Shown: one piece after another, positions 35,901 to 45,064 of the stretch
Numbering within the stretch: the first letter of the stretch is position 1
How the letters are laid out: every line of letters starts with the position of its first letter
DNA from: JAZRZI01 sp045601325
GTDB taxonomy: Bacteria > Bacillota_I > Bacilli_A > RFN20 > CAG-826
DNA: 64,000 nt
Direction: 5' to 3'
NCBI GenBank assembly: GCA_045601325.1
Contig: JAZRZI010000029.1
Coordinates: 1 to 64,000, forward strand
The notes under the pieces: generated by a model
The model's database searches: none
What the model was told of the DNA's origin: nothing
What the model saw: only the letters and a program-made list of their open reading frames with translations
Position numbers and translations under genes: made by a program

Positions 35901-36058
35901 CCGTCATAATAAAATGTCGTGGAGCTAGCGAGGATCTTGGTCTCAACTGTTTCCCAATCACCTTCTGCGCTAGCAACACTATCGTTACTAACTGTGTTCA
36001 AGGTAAATACGGATAAGAACAAGGCCACCAAAGAAAGTAGTTTTTTATTTTTTCTCAT
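32966..36058 (-). CDS. Large surface protein with Cys-containing C-terminal sorting-like signal
   Basis: The protein has 1030 residues from ATG 36058 (GGGAGGG upstream; an in-frame GTG at 36067 is less likely). A signal peptide is followed by a beta module ending LEGCEFPSY ... GGTKKKYVQK, shared with the protein at 40635; modules ending in an IPENTVF strand, shared with 37709; a LamG-like region; and an InlB-type repeat. Then come four ATC...G(N/Q) repeats with CxxC pairs (YYCENCHKHF, YECSECHKCF). The end is NSSGCGGSI, a hydrophobic helix and KRKEER. No enzyme domain is visible, so an adhesin or glycan-binding role is inferred. Confidence 0.8.
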   Translation of the reverse strand: MRKNKKLLSLVALFLSVFTLNTVSNDSVASAEGDWETVETKILASSTTFYYDGSDSWIFFSLSTNDYTSDMTDDILHVGNATYYKTSDYNFLTYVQFSNDKQTYIPLSDLYFTVDFNFFFKDGTFRIGLRRDASTAIQDGTYTYVKVLEGCEFPSYTYCVNGGTKKKYVQKSETISKLSNTHDLGTVGQSIYGEEIPKAALPYNGIAGGWNNRETSSADYKALILAFGTFGVDYLSNNHVADATNQATTAFEIGNKLTINGLSISEIHDKYSRTHVGYDHGNNYFFVMYPNEVLLMNKNNIVPTLHIPENTVFMDVLLPEVTLKFVGGGWIESDADEFKLTNPCDINTYSMVTYPHSLGLNNPHPILNDVPSEGIELAFNINTGNLDITQGAPVMNFDGLYNLTISINFGSRQLQLQDKQAGGAAVQTMYGFEFMPNTDYLFEIKVTCGANSTFIMAINHLIIFNHAFNKNIATAFAMWAIDTTGQITMDIAKELESYKPSFVYGGSSNYDFIEGDPVYNFAGVVNAMDLYGEDISYENISFTYEEGAVSNGRYNAGVWKLLIELELDGYEKVSKEITINVHGNTSIAKIYYDDGDPIEVPIGSKLTPPANPSTYREGDYDYVFDGWLFEGGKWDFANDTVQGDMHLYSSFKTVSPHYIVTVNYEGLPKANDTFSLTKNSSLPFALFNLEGATFEVFLGEEKITSLIVTDDVTITVKYNIIFAYVEAKEATCTEDGNIGYWYSAVYGNYYFADSKGRELINPFIPKFNHKIVHLDAADSTCHDLGNVDCYYCENCHKHFTDSLGEHELVNWFIEKKPHDLTHHTAKDATCSEDGNVEYWSCVNEPGVYYGDSECTIELESVTINAIGHSYLAPTYEWKETTDGYDCVASICCTHCYDAISETKTATKVVLREATCSQEGQIAYSVSFDNDKFNSQTKIVTIEKKEHSYVFVEQVNATKDRYGIKEHYECSECHKCFVKDGDNYVEIQLSELLYKYNSSGCGGSITATSLLVLALASSVTVLLMLKRKEER

Positions 36059-36072
36059 TGTTATCACCCTCC

Positions 36073-37716
36073 CTATTTAATTTTTGTATATAGGATATTT
36101 ATGACCGTGTCTCTTCTAACGGTGAACTTAGTTATTTCTTCACCAGTATCGGAAATAACAAGCATATTATATCCATCAACTCCGTAATCGCTTAATAAGA
36201 TTGATTTGCCATAAAGCATATTTAAAATTTCATCTTCTCTAGCAATGCCAACGAAGTGAATTCTTATAGCGTATTCATTTAAGTAATCAGCATAAATATA
36301 AGTGGCGTCAGTAATTGGTGTAGCAAAATCAAATACCTCTTGATTTGAATACCAAGTCATACCTTCTTTTAGTTCATATGGAGCGGTAATAGTGGTGCCA
36401 ACATCCACCATCATGCCGACATCTTTATTACCAATAGATTCAAATTTAACGAGAGCTTTGCCTTCGTAATTATCCTCTGGTTTAAATGGTTTCACACCAT
36501 GAGTGATTTCGGTTTTACCGGATAAAATATCTCTAATTGATTGGATTTCTTCTGCTGTTAATCCAATTAATTCGTGTGTTTCTTCATTTTCAATTTGTTT
36601 TAAGTAATTGACTGCGCCTTCTTCTAATGTGGAGCCAAGACTTTCTAAGCCATTGATAAATTGACAAATAGTGCCATAGTTTAAATCTTCAACTGTCTTT
36701 TGATATGCACCTGTCACTGACCACATTGATGTGTAGTAATCGTGAATGATATATTCTTTCGATGCACCCATGAGTGATTGAAGAAGCATATCTAATGTAC
36801 CAGTTCTATCTCTACCGACTGAGCAGTGGAAAATAATTGGATAGTTATTTGGATCTGCGAACACTCTTACTGCTTCAATCATCGCAGGGCGATATTCTTC
36901 TTTGAAGTTATCAGAATATAACTGCAATGTTTTGTTGTAGTAGTTAGTTAAATTAGCAGGGTTAACCGCACCTTCTGCTTTATTTCTAACATCCAAATCA
37001 GTTTGGATATCTAAGTTTTTTAATACTTGGATACCTTCTTCCGCGATATCATCTAAACGAGCGCTTCTATAGACAAGTCCTTGTTTGATGCCGCCTAAGG
37101 ATGAAGTAAATCCACCGATATCACGTGTGTTAGAAACACCTGGAATATCTAGTGTACGTTTATAATCCGCACTGTAGAAATCAAAGATACCTGATTTAAC
37201 TTTTCCTTTTGTCGTATTAGCGGTAACTTGCCAGAAATAGTGGGTATTTGAGTATGGATTTACCATCGTGTAACTTTCTTCTAGTAAACCTTTAGTCTCA
37301 TAAATTGCTTCTGTTAAATCGCCTTTTAAAGATACGACAACATCATAACTAGTAGCTTCAACGTTTGATTTCCAAGTTAAAGTATTATTAACTGGTTTGA
37401 AATCATCCCATCTTGCGTATAAATCTCTACATATTTTGTGATCGTATGCAAAGTCAGGGAATGATGCAATTTCAGTGTTATTCTCATAAAGAGTTTTCAA
37501 GTTCTCATAATCACCAGCTTCGCTATCCCAATATTTAGCGATATCGGAATTAACAAAACTAACTACGGAACTATTCTTGTGAGATAAAGCTTGAATAATG
37601 TCGTAGTCAAATGTCACATCACTAGATGCTTTTGAAGATTTAAACGACTCTTTAAATGCTGCCATAGTGAATATAACACCAGTTAATAAGGCAGGAATTA
37701 ATATTTTCTTATTCAT
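36073..37716 (-). CDS. Exported tyrosine phosphatase, paralogue of 30121
   Basis: The protein has 547 residues from ATG 37716, which overlaps the end of the upstream gene by 8 nt. The order is N-terminal export signal, fibronectin-III-like domain, Y_phosphatase3 with GVSNTRDIGG and the P-loop HCSVGRDRTG, then InlB-like beta repeats. It lacks the SASA esterase found in the paralogue at 30121. Known members of this phosphatase family act on phosphotyrosine or phospholipids; an exported form could act on host or glycan phosphates. The substrate is unknown. Confidence 0.83.
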   Translation of the reverse strand: MNKKILIPALLTGVIFTMAAFKESFKSSKASSDVTFDYDIIQALSHKNSSVVSFVNSDIAKYWDSEAGDYENLKTLYENNTEIASFPDFAYDHKICRDLYARWDDFKPVNNTLTWKSNVEATSYDVVVSLKGDLTEAIYETKGLLEESYTMVNPYSNTHYFWQVTANTTKGKVKSGIFDFYSADYKRTLDIPGVSNTRDIGGFTSSLGGIKQGLVYRSARLDDIAEEGIQVLKNLDIQTDLDVRNKAEGAVNPANLTNYYNKTLQLYSDNFKEEYRPAMIEAVRVFADPNNYPIIFHCSVGRDRTGTLDMLLQSLMGASKEYIIHDYYTSMWSVTGAYQKTVEDLNYGTICQFINGLESLGSTLEEGAVNYLKQIENEETHELIGLTAEEIQSIRDILSGKTEITHGVKPFKPEDNYEGKALVKFESIGNKDVGMMVDVGTTITAPYELKEGMTWYSNQEVFDFATPITDATYIYADYLNEYAIRIHFVGIAREDEILNMLYGKSILLSDYGVDGYNMLVISDTGEEITKFTVRRDTVINILYTKIK

Positions 37717-40456
37717 AACGTTTACCCCCTTTCTTTTTAAAAGAGACAAGCAAGATTAAAGCCACTCCTGAAAGTAAGGTTACTAATATGGCCATACTTG
37801 ATAAATTACCTTTACAGCCTGATGATTTTTGTGGATTTGACGATGTATAGACAAGTCTAACTACTGTATTTCCATTAACTGCAATAGAAGTAACTTCTTG
37901 TTCGTTAATATAAGCTTTTAAGGTATATCCTTCTTTCGCGAACGTATCTAAATTTAGTTCTGTTCCGTTAGCGAAATATAAAACATATGAACTTGAATCC
38001 TTTAAACCTTCCACTAAGAAAGTAACTGAACATTGATCAACTACTTCATGAAATCTGCTTTCAAGATTCATATCTTCATAAACATAATCATTTTCAAAGT
38101 CCCATAATCTTCCGTTATAGTACCAACCAACGAATTGATATGAGATGTTACCATTTGATTCTTTAACTGGATTTTCTATACAAGCGATATAGTCACCCAC
38201 TCTATAAGTAACTGGATTACTTCCATCAAATGTCACTGTAACTTCTAATTTATCAGTTGCGATAATAGTCACTACAAGTGAAGTAGAGTTATTTGAATTA
38301 TCAAAAGCAGTGATAGTGACTTTCCATGTGCCTTTGTTAATTGTGTTATGACTGATAGCGCCTTCTTGCCAAGAATATGTAATTTTACTTGTTACATCTC
38401 CATCGTTAACATCGTACGCGCTGACTTTGTTAGTAAATTCCATAACATTTGAGCCCGCTAAAACGCTATAAACTGATTTACCAGAATAAGATAAGATTGG
38501 TTTCTTATTATCCGCTCTTAATGTAGCGTTTTTAAAGGAAACTTCTCCATCACCAAGATAGAAGTTATATAGGCTTCCAAGTTTATTTTTATTTGTTAAT
38601 TTAACATTGGTTGCGTGTATATATGTGATGTCATCGATTGCTACCATTAAGCATAATTTGTTATCAACTAGTTCAGAATAAACGAATAATGAATACCATT
38701 CATCATAGTTAAAGTTACCAAGAGCAGCAGTGCCTAATAGAATGCTGCCATTAGTGGCATCATATAAAGAAACTGTATTTTCTCTTAAAACAATTCTTAA
38801 ACCATTTTGATTCTCACTGCCTAATATGAATAATACTGCAGCGCTTCCTTGGTTAAGAAGTTTATAGTCCATAAAGAACTTATATGAACTAATATCACCC
38901 GCATGAGAAGAAGAAAGTAGTGGATTAGTTTCATTTATCGTCGCGGTCTCTTTATCAAATACATCTTGGAAAGATAATGTTCCAATATAGTCCTCATCTT
39001 TTGGAGTCTCTGGTTTAGATGTAACCCATTTATCATTGAATAAATATAAAGTTACTTCATTTAATAAAGTATCGTAGAAAGGTGTATCTTCTGGAATATA
39101 CAAGGTTGTGACCTTATATTCTGCGGTTGGTTTTAAAGCTTCTAAAGGAAGCACGATATACACATAGGATTTACCGTGTAAATAACTAACAATCGCATCA
39201 GGATATTTATATAATTGCACACCATTGACGGTGATGTTTTTACCAATTTCAGAATATTTATTAGATAAATTAGTGCCATCAGCGACATGATTTTCTTTTA
39301 AGAAATCAACATCAGGTTGTCCAAAAGTAAGAATAGTTTGTCTATGCGTGCTATCAAGAGCAACGTTATTCCAAGCATCTGGAACTTCATTAAATGTGAA
39401 CTTTTGATAATCGGATAAGTCTCTAGAATAAGTCCAAACACCTGCTGTGCCTAACTCACCTCTAAATTCGAAAGTAATCTTAGGAAGATAAACATTATTG
39501 AAATGTAATCCTTCTTCTATAGAAATAGTTGGTATTTCATATTGTTCGTTAAACGTTAATGAATCGTGTGGAAGATAGAAATATAAACCATATTGTGGGA
39601 ATAGGAAACATTTAGCGCCTTCAACATCTATGATATTAACTCCATTAACTTTAATTTTATAATCTGCATTTAAACCAATTCCTATAACACCTCTACCATT
39701 TGTAGTAATAGTGCCAAGAACTGTTTCTTCTAATGTTTTGCCTTCTTCTTTGAAGAACGCGAGCATACAATAGCCATCAATAGGTGCACCATTGGCGTTT
39801 AATTCTCCAGACCATTGTTGACCCATAGTGGCGGAGTAATCTCTATTGTTCCAATCTATTTTTTCAAAAGTTGAACTCTTCTTTTCGATAGGGGCAGGAT
39901 TTACTTGCCATTCACCAAAGGAACCAAGCAAACCTCTATATTCAAATCTTGTCGCGACAGTTTGGGCAGAACCATCGATTGACATACCTTCTAATATTTC
40001 GACAGTTGCGTATTCGTATTGATCATTAAAGGTAAGACTATTATTAGGCATATAAATGAAAATGCCATTTTCTGGGTAAGCATATATAATTGCACCTTCA
40101 ACTTCACTGCTTTTCACGCCATTGAGCAATACATAATCACTAACATTGCAACCTGGAAGATTGCTTGTTATAAGATTTTCATCAAAATGTTGTTGTGCGG
40201 ATATATTAGTTGAGTAAAGTGCTAATAAAACATAACCACTTTGTGGAACACCATTTGTGGTAGTGTCTGGTGCCCAATGCATTCCGGAATTAATGGAATA
40301 ATCGACGTTATTCCAACCAATGGTAGGTGTACCTACCAATTCTTCATCCGCTGCGTTAACGATCGTTTTGTCATTTTTAGAAACATTAGCTAACGTTAAA
40401 GTTCCTAATAACGCAAAGACAGATAAAGAAAGTTTAAATAATCTCTTTTTGCCCAT
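37709..40456 (-). CDS. Large surface protein with repeated beta modules and Cys-type C-terminal anchor
   Basis: A 915-residue protein, the first gene of the operon, with GAGG upstream. A signal peptide (about 1-35) is followed by three related modules of about 140-150 residues (each with a WNN(V/R)D(Y) or WNNVA start, a GVxxY/NGV strand and an IxEG/IPED strand), a LamG-like domain, an Ig-like domain, an InlB-type repeat (FVGWYYNGRLWDFENDYVYE) and the end KSSGCKGNL, hydrophobic helix, KKKGGKR. No catalytic residues were recognised. The role is probably surface binding. Confidence 0.8.
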   Translation of the reverse strand: MGKKRLFKLSLSVFALLGTLTLANVSKNDKTIVNAADEELVGTPTIGWNNVDYSINSGMHWAPDTTTNGVPQSGYVLLALYSTNISAQQHFDENLITSNLPGCNVSDYVLLNGVKSSEVEGAIIYAYPENGIFIYMPNNSLTFNDQYEYATVEILEGMSIDGSAQTVATRFEYRGLLGSFGEWQVNPAPIEKKSSTFEKIDWNNRDYSATMGQQWSGELNANGAPIDGYCMLAFFKEEGKTLEETVLGTITTNGRGVIGIGLNADYKIKVNGVNIIDVEGAKCFLFPQYGLYFYLPHDSLTFNEQYEIPTISIEEGLHFNNVYLPKITFEFRGELGTAGVWTYSRDLSDYQKFTFNEVPDAWNNVALDSTHRQTILTFGQPDVDFLKENHVADGTNLSNKYSEIGKNITVNGVQLYKYPDAIVSYLHGKSYVYIVLPLEALKPTAEYKVTTLYIPEDTPFYDTLLNEVTLYLFNDKWVTSKPETPKDEDYIGTLSFQDVFDKETATINETNPLLSSSHAGDISSYKFFMDYKLLNQGSAAVLFILGSENQNGLRIVLRENTVSLYDATNGSILLGTAALGNFNYDEWYSLFVYSELVDNKLCLMVAIDDITYIHATNVKLTNKNKLGSLYNFYLGDGEVSFKNATLRADNKKPILSYSGKSVYSVLAGSNVMEFTNKVSAYDVNDGDVTSKITYSWQEGAISHNTINKGTWKVTITAFDNSNNSTSLVVTIIATDKLEVTVTFDGSNPVTYRVGDYIACIENPVKESNGNISYQFVGWYYNGRLWDFENDYVYEDMNLESRFHEVVDQCSVTFLVEGLKDSSSYVLYFANGTELNLDTFAKEGYTLKAYINEQEVTSIAVNGNTVVRLVYTSSNPQKSSGCKGNLSSMAILVTLLSGVALILLVSFKKKGGKRYE

Positions 40457-40488
40457 AAGAAGACCTCAACTTATCGTTTTCTAATTGA

Positions 40489-40494
40489 ATTATA
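40489..40494 (-). promoter_or_regulatory. -10 box of the 40456-30121 operon
   Basis: A minus-strand TATAAT lies 33 nt upstream of the ATG at 40456. No clear -35 was seen. Confidence 0.4.
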
Positions 40495-40586
40495 AAATAA
40501 TTCTCAGTATTAGAAAAATTAGATTTTAACTTGTAATATCATTTTTTTGACATGCTAATTATTATTTTTTCTAACTTTTTATTAAT

Positions 40587-40615
40587 AAAAAAGCCTAAGG
40601 TTTTCACCCTAGGCT
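40587..40615 (-). terminator. Terminator of the 40635 gene
   Basis: On the minus strand AGCCTAGGG pairs with CCTTAGGCT (one G-T pair) and is followed by TTTTTTATT. The wobble becomes an A-C mismatch on the plus strand, so the hairpin is designed for the minus strand. Confidence 0.85.
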
Positions 40616-40634
40616 AATTTGATTTTTTTAGAAA

Positions 40635-42479
40635 CTATTTAGTTTCTTTTTTCTTCTTTAAGAGCAATAAGACTGCGATAACAGAAACTGCTGCGATAGA
40701 AGTGATAATAACCATTAATGAAGGACTTGTTGGAGCTTCTTTTAATGCTGGGAAAACATTTGCTTTGTCTAACATATTTGTATCAGCTTTGAATTCTTCA
40801 CCATTTGCGATTGCCCAGTTAGCTAATCTAATCCATGCTGGTTGGTACTCAACATAGTTGATTAAACCAACTTTATCCATATATGGTCTAGCATTGAATG
40901 CTTCTTTAGCGGCTTCATACCAACCTTCAGAAATACATTTGCCTGTACCTGGATCAGTAGTTGCAACATCATCCATGTGCATATAATCTCTGATGAAATT
41001 ATCGCATCTTGTCTTGTTAAATAAGTTATTTGTGTTGAATTCGATGAAAACTTGATCTTCATCTATTCTGTACCATAATGGTGTGCCATCAGCAAAGAAT
41101 TTAGCAGATGGGAAGATTGTTCCTTTTTTGAAAACAACTTTTGATGGACCGCTCATTTCAGCACTAGTTAATTGAATTAAATAGTCACTGCTTCCGTTGT
41201 CAAAATCAGCAAAAACAGCAGCTGTTATGATTTCAACGCCTTCGTCTGCTACAGCGCTAGTTGGAGTACGCCAATTAATTAATTGACCTTGTGAATTATA
41301 GACATCTAAGTTAGCTAATACACTAAACAATGTGTATGAAGCTGCATATCCGCCGCCGCCTAGGCCTCTTGCTTGACTTAATTTAGTTACATTAAATACA
41401 AAGTTTTGCATTGTGTTTGTTGGAGGGTCAATTGCTGTAAGACCACCAACTGTTTCAATTTCATTTGTTTCAAATGTTGGGTGTAAAACATTGAAAGAAC
41501 CGCCCCACATATCAGTTGGCCAACAAACTGTATCGTTTTTAGCAACATAAACTGTCTTTTCAGCATCTGGATTAGAGACGTTATTATAGAGTTGGAGTGA
41601 TGGGAACATAGTTCCTTTTGGAATATATACCATACGTGTGTTTTTATATGAATTGGTAAATGCAGTGTTTGTGATGTTCACTGATAAAAAGTTTGCGTTT
41701 GCACCAGCGTAGTTTGTGTATGCTCCGCCATTGGAACCTAAACTTCTAAGTGATTCACGAACGCCACCTCTAGAAATAATTTGGATATTGTCTAAGTAGT
41801 TCAAATTATCATGAGCGATGAAATGCTCTTCATCACCAAAGTCATTAACTGATAATTTAAATCCAGGCCAACTAGGGTTTGGATTGTTAGGAGAATACAA
41901 TTCAACTTCTGTATCAACAAAAGTAACTTTATCTTCTCTTGTGAAGAATTCAGTAGTGCCATTTGGCATATAGAAGTTGTAGAAAGTTACATCTTCTTTA
42001 ACGACATAAACCTTCTTAGCTCCGCCTTTGACTGTTTGATAGCTTGGGAATTCAGAACCAGCTTTGATAGTTACTTGAGTAACGCCTGAATAATCAGGGT
42101 TAAAAATTGGGTTGATTGTCAAGCAAACTTCATGTGGATCGTTATGAATAGCAGCACCAAAAACTGGAGAAGCTGGATTATTAAACGAAACGCTTTCATC
42201 ACCATTAACATAAATACCATTCAAGTAGCTGTAAGATTGATAGTTAGCTAAGTTTGGTGTATCAATTGTTGCAGGACCATCATAATCGCTTAAGTAGAGA
42301 CAAATCCATTGGTTGTAATGCATTCTAAAGTTATCAACTGTAACTTCAACTTTTTCGTAATCTTCAGCAGATGCTAATGCAAACGATTTAGCGGATTTTG
42401 CTGCAAGACCACCGAATGTAGCAGCACCCATAACCAAAGCAAAACTAAGCGCCGCTATTTTTTTAGTAAATCTTTTCAT
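40635..42479 (-). CDS. Surface protein with repeated beta modules, helical module and C-terminal anchor
   Basis: A 614-residue protein with RBS GGAGG. A signal peptide (about 1-38) is followed by three or four beta modules, each closing with a G-x-x-FPS strand (AGSEFPSY, KGTMFPSL, KGTIFPSA). Residues about 490-565 form a helical module (YMHMDD, Cys, AKEAFN, WAIANG) matching that of the protein at 2-1153. A hydrophobic helix and KKKKETK end the chain. It is monocistronic with its own terminator. The function is unknown, probably binding or structural. Confidence 0.8.
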   Translation of the reverse strand: MKRFTKKIAALSFALVMGAATFGGLAAKSAKSFALASAEDYEKVEVTVDNFRMHYNQWICLYLSDYDGPATIDTPNLANYQSYSYLNGIYVNGDESVSFNNPASPVFGAAIHNDPHEVCLTINPIFNPDYSGVTQVTIKAGSEFPSYQTVKGGAKKVYVVKEDVTFYNFYMPNGTTEFFTREDKVTFVDTEVELYSPNNPNPSWPGFKLSVNDFGDEEHFIAHDNLNYLDNIQIISRGGVRESLRSLGSNGGAYTNYAGANANFLSVNITNTAFTNSYKNTRMVYIPKGTMFPSLQLYNNVSNPDAEKTVYVAKNDTVCWPTDMWGGSFNVLHPTFETNEIETVGGLTAIDPPTNTMQNFVFNVTKLSQARGLGGGGYAASYTLFSVLANLDVYNSQGQLINWRTPTSAVADEGVEIITAAVFADFDNGSSDYLIQLTSAEMSGPSKVVFKKGTIFPSAKFFADGTPLWYRIDEDQVFIEFNTNNLFNKTRCDNFIRDYMHMDDVATTDPGTGKCISEGWYEAAKEAFNARPYMDKVGLINYVEYQPAWIRLANWAIANGEEFKADTNMLDKANVFPALKEAPTSPSLMVIITSIAAVSVIAVLLLLKKKKETK

Positions 42480-42682
42480 AGAAAAGCCTCCAAAATATAA
42501 AAATTCGTAAACAAAATTAACTGTTTTTAGCTTTTTTGTCGATGAATTCTATTCTCATTATATATTTAGGCATATACGCAATATACAAATTAAAAGAACA
42601 AAAATTATATATTTTCGACATTTCACCGCGTTATTTTTAGTTTTTGTAGCATTAATTCGCATTAGTTGAATATTTATTTGTG

Positions 42683-42688
42683 TATAAT
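42683..42688 (+). promoter_or_regulatory. -10 box of the 42715 gene
   Basis: TATAAT 26 nt before ATG 42715, within a 235-bp divergent intergenic region that otherwise shows only AT-rich sequence. Confidence 0.5.
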
Positions 42689-42714
42689 ATCTTATTAGAA
42701 AACGGATAAAAAAC

Positions 42715-43200
42715 ATGACTAGTTTGTACAAGGATTGCTACTCTAATCAATTAACAAAAGAAAGAAAACAAAACATAGTTTTCATTTGGATTACGGTTAC
42801 CTTAATGGTTGTTTCTATCCTTGTTTTTCTCTTGCTTGCAAATTACCACAACAAACTTTTATATAAGATTTTACTTTCTGTTTTTTTAGTAGTTGGCTCG
42901 TTCTTCTTGGTTTATTTAATTAGTAAATTTATCTACATAAAGAATTTGATTTATGAGTTTACATCAATAAAAAATGATCACGGATCTAAAATAGAAGGAA
43001 TCATCGAATCAATCGGAGAAAAACCTATTACATTAGCAGACAAATCTAAAGTTTATGAAGTCTATGTGAAATATGATAATGAATCAGGAAAACTTTACTA
43101 TCTTAGTGAGATATTTGATGTACGTTTTGAAGTTGGCAAAAAGTATAAATTTGTAGTGGCCTATGATTACATTAAGGAGTTTGAATTAGATGAAGACTAA
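42715..43200 (+). CDS. Hypothetical membrane protein with two transmembrane helices
   Basis: A 161-residue protein. Two hydrophobic helices (about 24-42 and 49-72) are followed by a soluble domain of about 85 residues predicted as a small beta barrel (GIIESIGEKPITLADKSKVY, then FEVGKKYKFVVAYDY), reminiscent of an OB/NfeD-like fold but not assigned. The next gene starts 11 nt before this one ends, so the two are coupled. Only a weak RBS is seen. Function unknown. Confidence 0.65.
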   Translation: MTSLYKDCYSNQLTKERKQNIVFIWITVTLMVVSILVFLLLANYHNKLLYKILLSVFLVVGSFFLVYLISKFIYIKNLIYEFTSIKNDHGSKIEGIIESIGEKPITLADKSKVYEVYVKYDNESGKLYYLSEIFDVRFEVGKKYKFVVAYDYIKEFELDED

Positions 43201-43756
43201 GTTTAATTTCAAAGCCCATGTTCTTAATAAGCTTTTAACTTATGTGTTTTTGCTCATTGTTATACCTATTTTGTCCTGTTATCTAGTGGACACTAAAACT
43301 GCTCCTAAAAAACACGAAAAGTTTTCTCTTTTTGTGGCAGCAGAATTAAAAGAAAAATTTACTTTAAAAGAAGAACTTGAAGAGTTGTTCCCAGAAGATT
43401 TATTGGTTAAAGTAGAAAGCTACACTCCAAACGAAAGCATGTTCAATACCTTTGTTGATACATATGGTGCAACTAGCGATGTTCTTATATTCCCTAAAAG
43501 TTATCTCGAGGATATTGAGTATTTCCCTTACAAGAAATTTAACGTTGGTGATAAATATTATAGTGATTCTAACTTTATTAAATTCGATTTTCACTTTGGT
43601 TTGCTGATTAGTGATTCCAACTTAAAAGATTATATTAATTTTCTCGATGAAGATTACTACTTAATGATTGGCCCTAATTCTGTTCACACGCTTAATATCT
43701 TTGAAGAAGGAAATACTGATCAAATTGATAGATTTATCGCTCATTTTTCAAATTAA
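43190..43756 (+). CDS. Hypothetical membrane-anchored extracellular protein
   Basis: A 188-residue protein. One N-terminal transmembrane helix (about 14-32) precedes an extracellular domain with alternating strands and helices (FSLFVAAELKEKF, DVLIFPKSYLEDI, NFIKFDFHFGLLI), similar in pattern to half of a periplasmic-binding fold but too short for a full one. It overlaps the preceding gene and probably works with it. Function unknown. Confidence 0.62.
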   Translation: MKTKFNFKAHVLNKLLTYVFLLIVIPILSCYLVDTKTAPKKHEKFSLFVAAELKEKFTLKEELEELFPEDLLVKVESYTPNESMFNTFVDTYGATSDVLIFPKSYLEDIEYFPYKKFNVGDKYYSDSNFIKFDFHFGLLISDSNLKDYINFLDEDYYLMIGPNSVHTLNIFEEGNTDQIDRFIAHFSN

Positions 43757-43915
43757 AAATTATAACCTACTAATATCATTATAATTACTATCAAATATAC
43801 TTAGTGTTAAATTGTTATTTTTTGCCCAAAAGTATATTTTTTATTACCTAATTGGTAATTTTATTAATGTTCTATATTTAATTATATATAATTATGGAAA
43901 AGCCAGAATTTACAT

Positions 43916-45064
43916 ATGAAAGATTATGATTTTAGTTTAATTGAAAAGCATCTTTTAAAAGAATTGGAAACTAACAGGGTTGCTGGTTCTTCTTTGTTGG
44001 TTTACAAAGACGGCAAAATACTTTTTGACAAGAATTTTGGCTATGCAAATATTGAAAGGGGTTACAAGATTACAGATGATACCCGTTTTAGATTAGCGTC
44101 GATGACTAAACCTATTACCGCTGTTGCAACTGTGATTGCTCAAGAGATGGGTTTGTTAAATATTGATGACTATGTTTATAAATACATTCCTGAAGTAAAA
44201 GATCTTCCTATTAAAGACCTTGAAGATAAAGTTACTTTAGATTTGCCATTTAATTTCACTATCAAACAATGTCTAAATCATTCAGCGGGTTTTGCTTCAA
44301 GCGCGATGGAAGCGACTAATCATAAATATCATGTAAAAGACTGCAATTTGCACGTATTAAAAGATTTTATTCCATGCACAAAAGACTTTGGTTTGTTCTT
44401 TGAACCCGGCACTAAGTTTGGCTATAGTGGTTCCTTTGCTTATAACTTAGTAGCGAGAATTATCGAGATTACTTCAGGAATGACTTTTATCGAATTTTTA
44501 GATAAATATTTATTCAAACCATTAGGTATGAATCATACTTCTTATACATATGACAAAGGTGAAGAACAAAACAAAGCTATTTCCTATAGATCTGTAGATG
44601 GAAAATTAGAGTACACAGATGACGAGGACAGAGGCTTTGATTTATTTTATCCAGGTTTTAACTCTGGTGGTGCTGGTCTAATTTCCACTAAAGGTGACTA
44701 TTTTAAATTTGCAATGATGCTTTATGGTAGAGGTATCTATAACGGAGTGAGAATCCTCAAAGAAGAAAGCTTTAATCAGATGTTAGAATACACCCCAACA
44801 CCTAATTGCGATACTGGTGGTATTGAAACATTTGGTTTATCTTTCTATGTGAGAGCACGTAAGTTTTCAGCGTGGCAAAAGCTTCCATATAACTGCTTTG
44901 GTTGGAGTGGTGCTTATGGCACTCATTTCTGGGTAGATCCAGACAACCATATGGTGGTTATTTACATGCATAATTCACTAACGTTTGGTGGAGCAGGAGC
45001 GCCTCAACACCTTCAATTAGAAAGCGATGTTGTTGATACATTTAAACTAACTAGACATGAATAA
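43916..45064 (+). CDS. Serine hydrolase, beta-lactamase / DD-peptidase fold
   Basis: A 382-residue class C beta-lactamase-like protein. The catalytic S-x-x-K is SMTK (Ser62, Lys65), the tyrosine motif is YSG (Tyr170), and a late GTHFWVDP segment stands for the third motif. There is no signal peptide, so it is cytoplasmic, and a role as an esterase on imported glycans is more likely than beta-lactam resistance. TATAAT at 43887-43892 lies 23 nt upstream, with no RBS. Its last codons overlap the GH106 remnant by 8 nt. Confidence 0.85.
   Translation: MKDYDFSLIEKHLLKELETNRVAGSSLLVYKDGKILFDKNFGYANIERGYKITDDTRFRLASMTKPITAVATVIAQEMGLLNIDDYVYKYIPEVKDLPIKDLEDKVTLDLPFNFTIKQCLNHSAGFASSAMEATNHKYHVKDCNLHVLKDFIPCTKDFGLFFEPGTKFGYSGSFAYNLVARIIEITSGMTFIEFLDKYLFKPLGMNHTSYTYDKGEEQNKAISYRSVDGKLEYTDDEDRGFDLFYPGFNSGGAGLISTKGDYFKFAMMLYGRGIYNGVRILKEESFNQMLEYTPTPNCDTGGIETFGLSFYVRARKFSAWQKLPYNCFGWSGAYGTHFWVDPDNHMVVIYMHNSLTFGGAGAPQHLQLESDVVDTFKLTRHE

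Noticed and set aside
40635..42479. LPXTG sortase substrate
   Set aside because: The tail has a helix and basic residues but no LPXTG-like motif, as in the other anchored proteins here.
43916..45064. Beta-lactam resistance gene
   Set aside because: There is no export signal, and the glycan-locus context favours an esterase or peptidase-like role; the fold alone does not show resistance.
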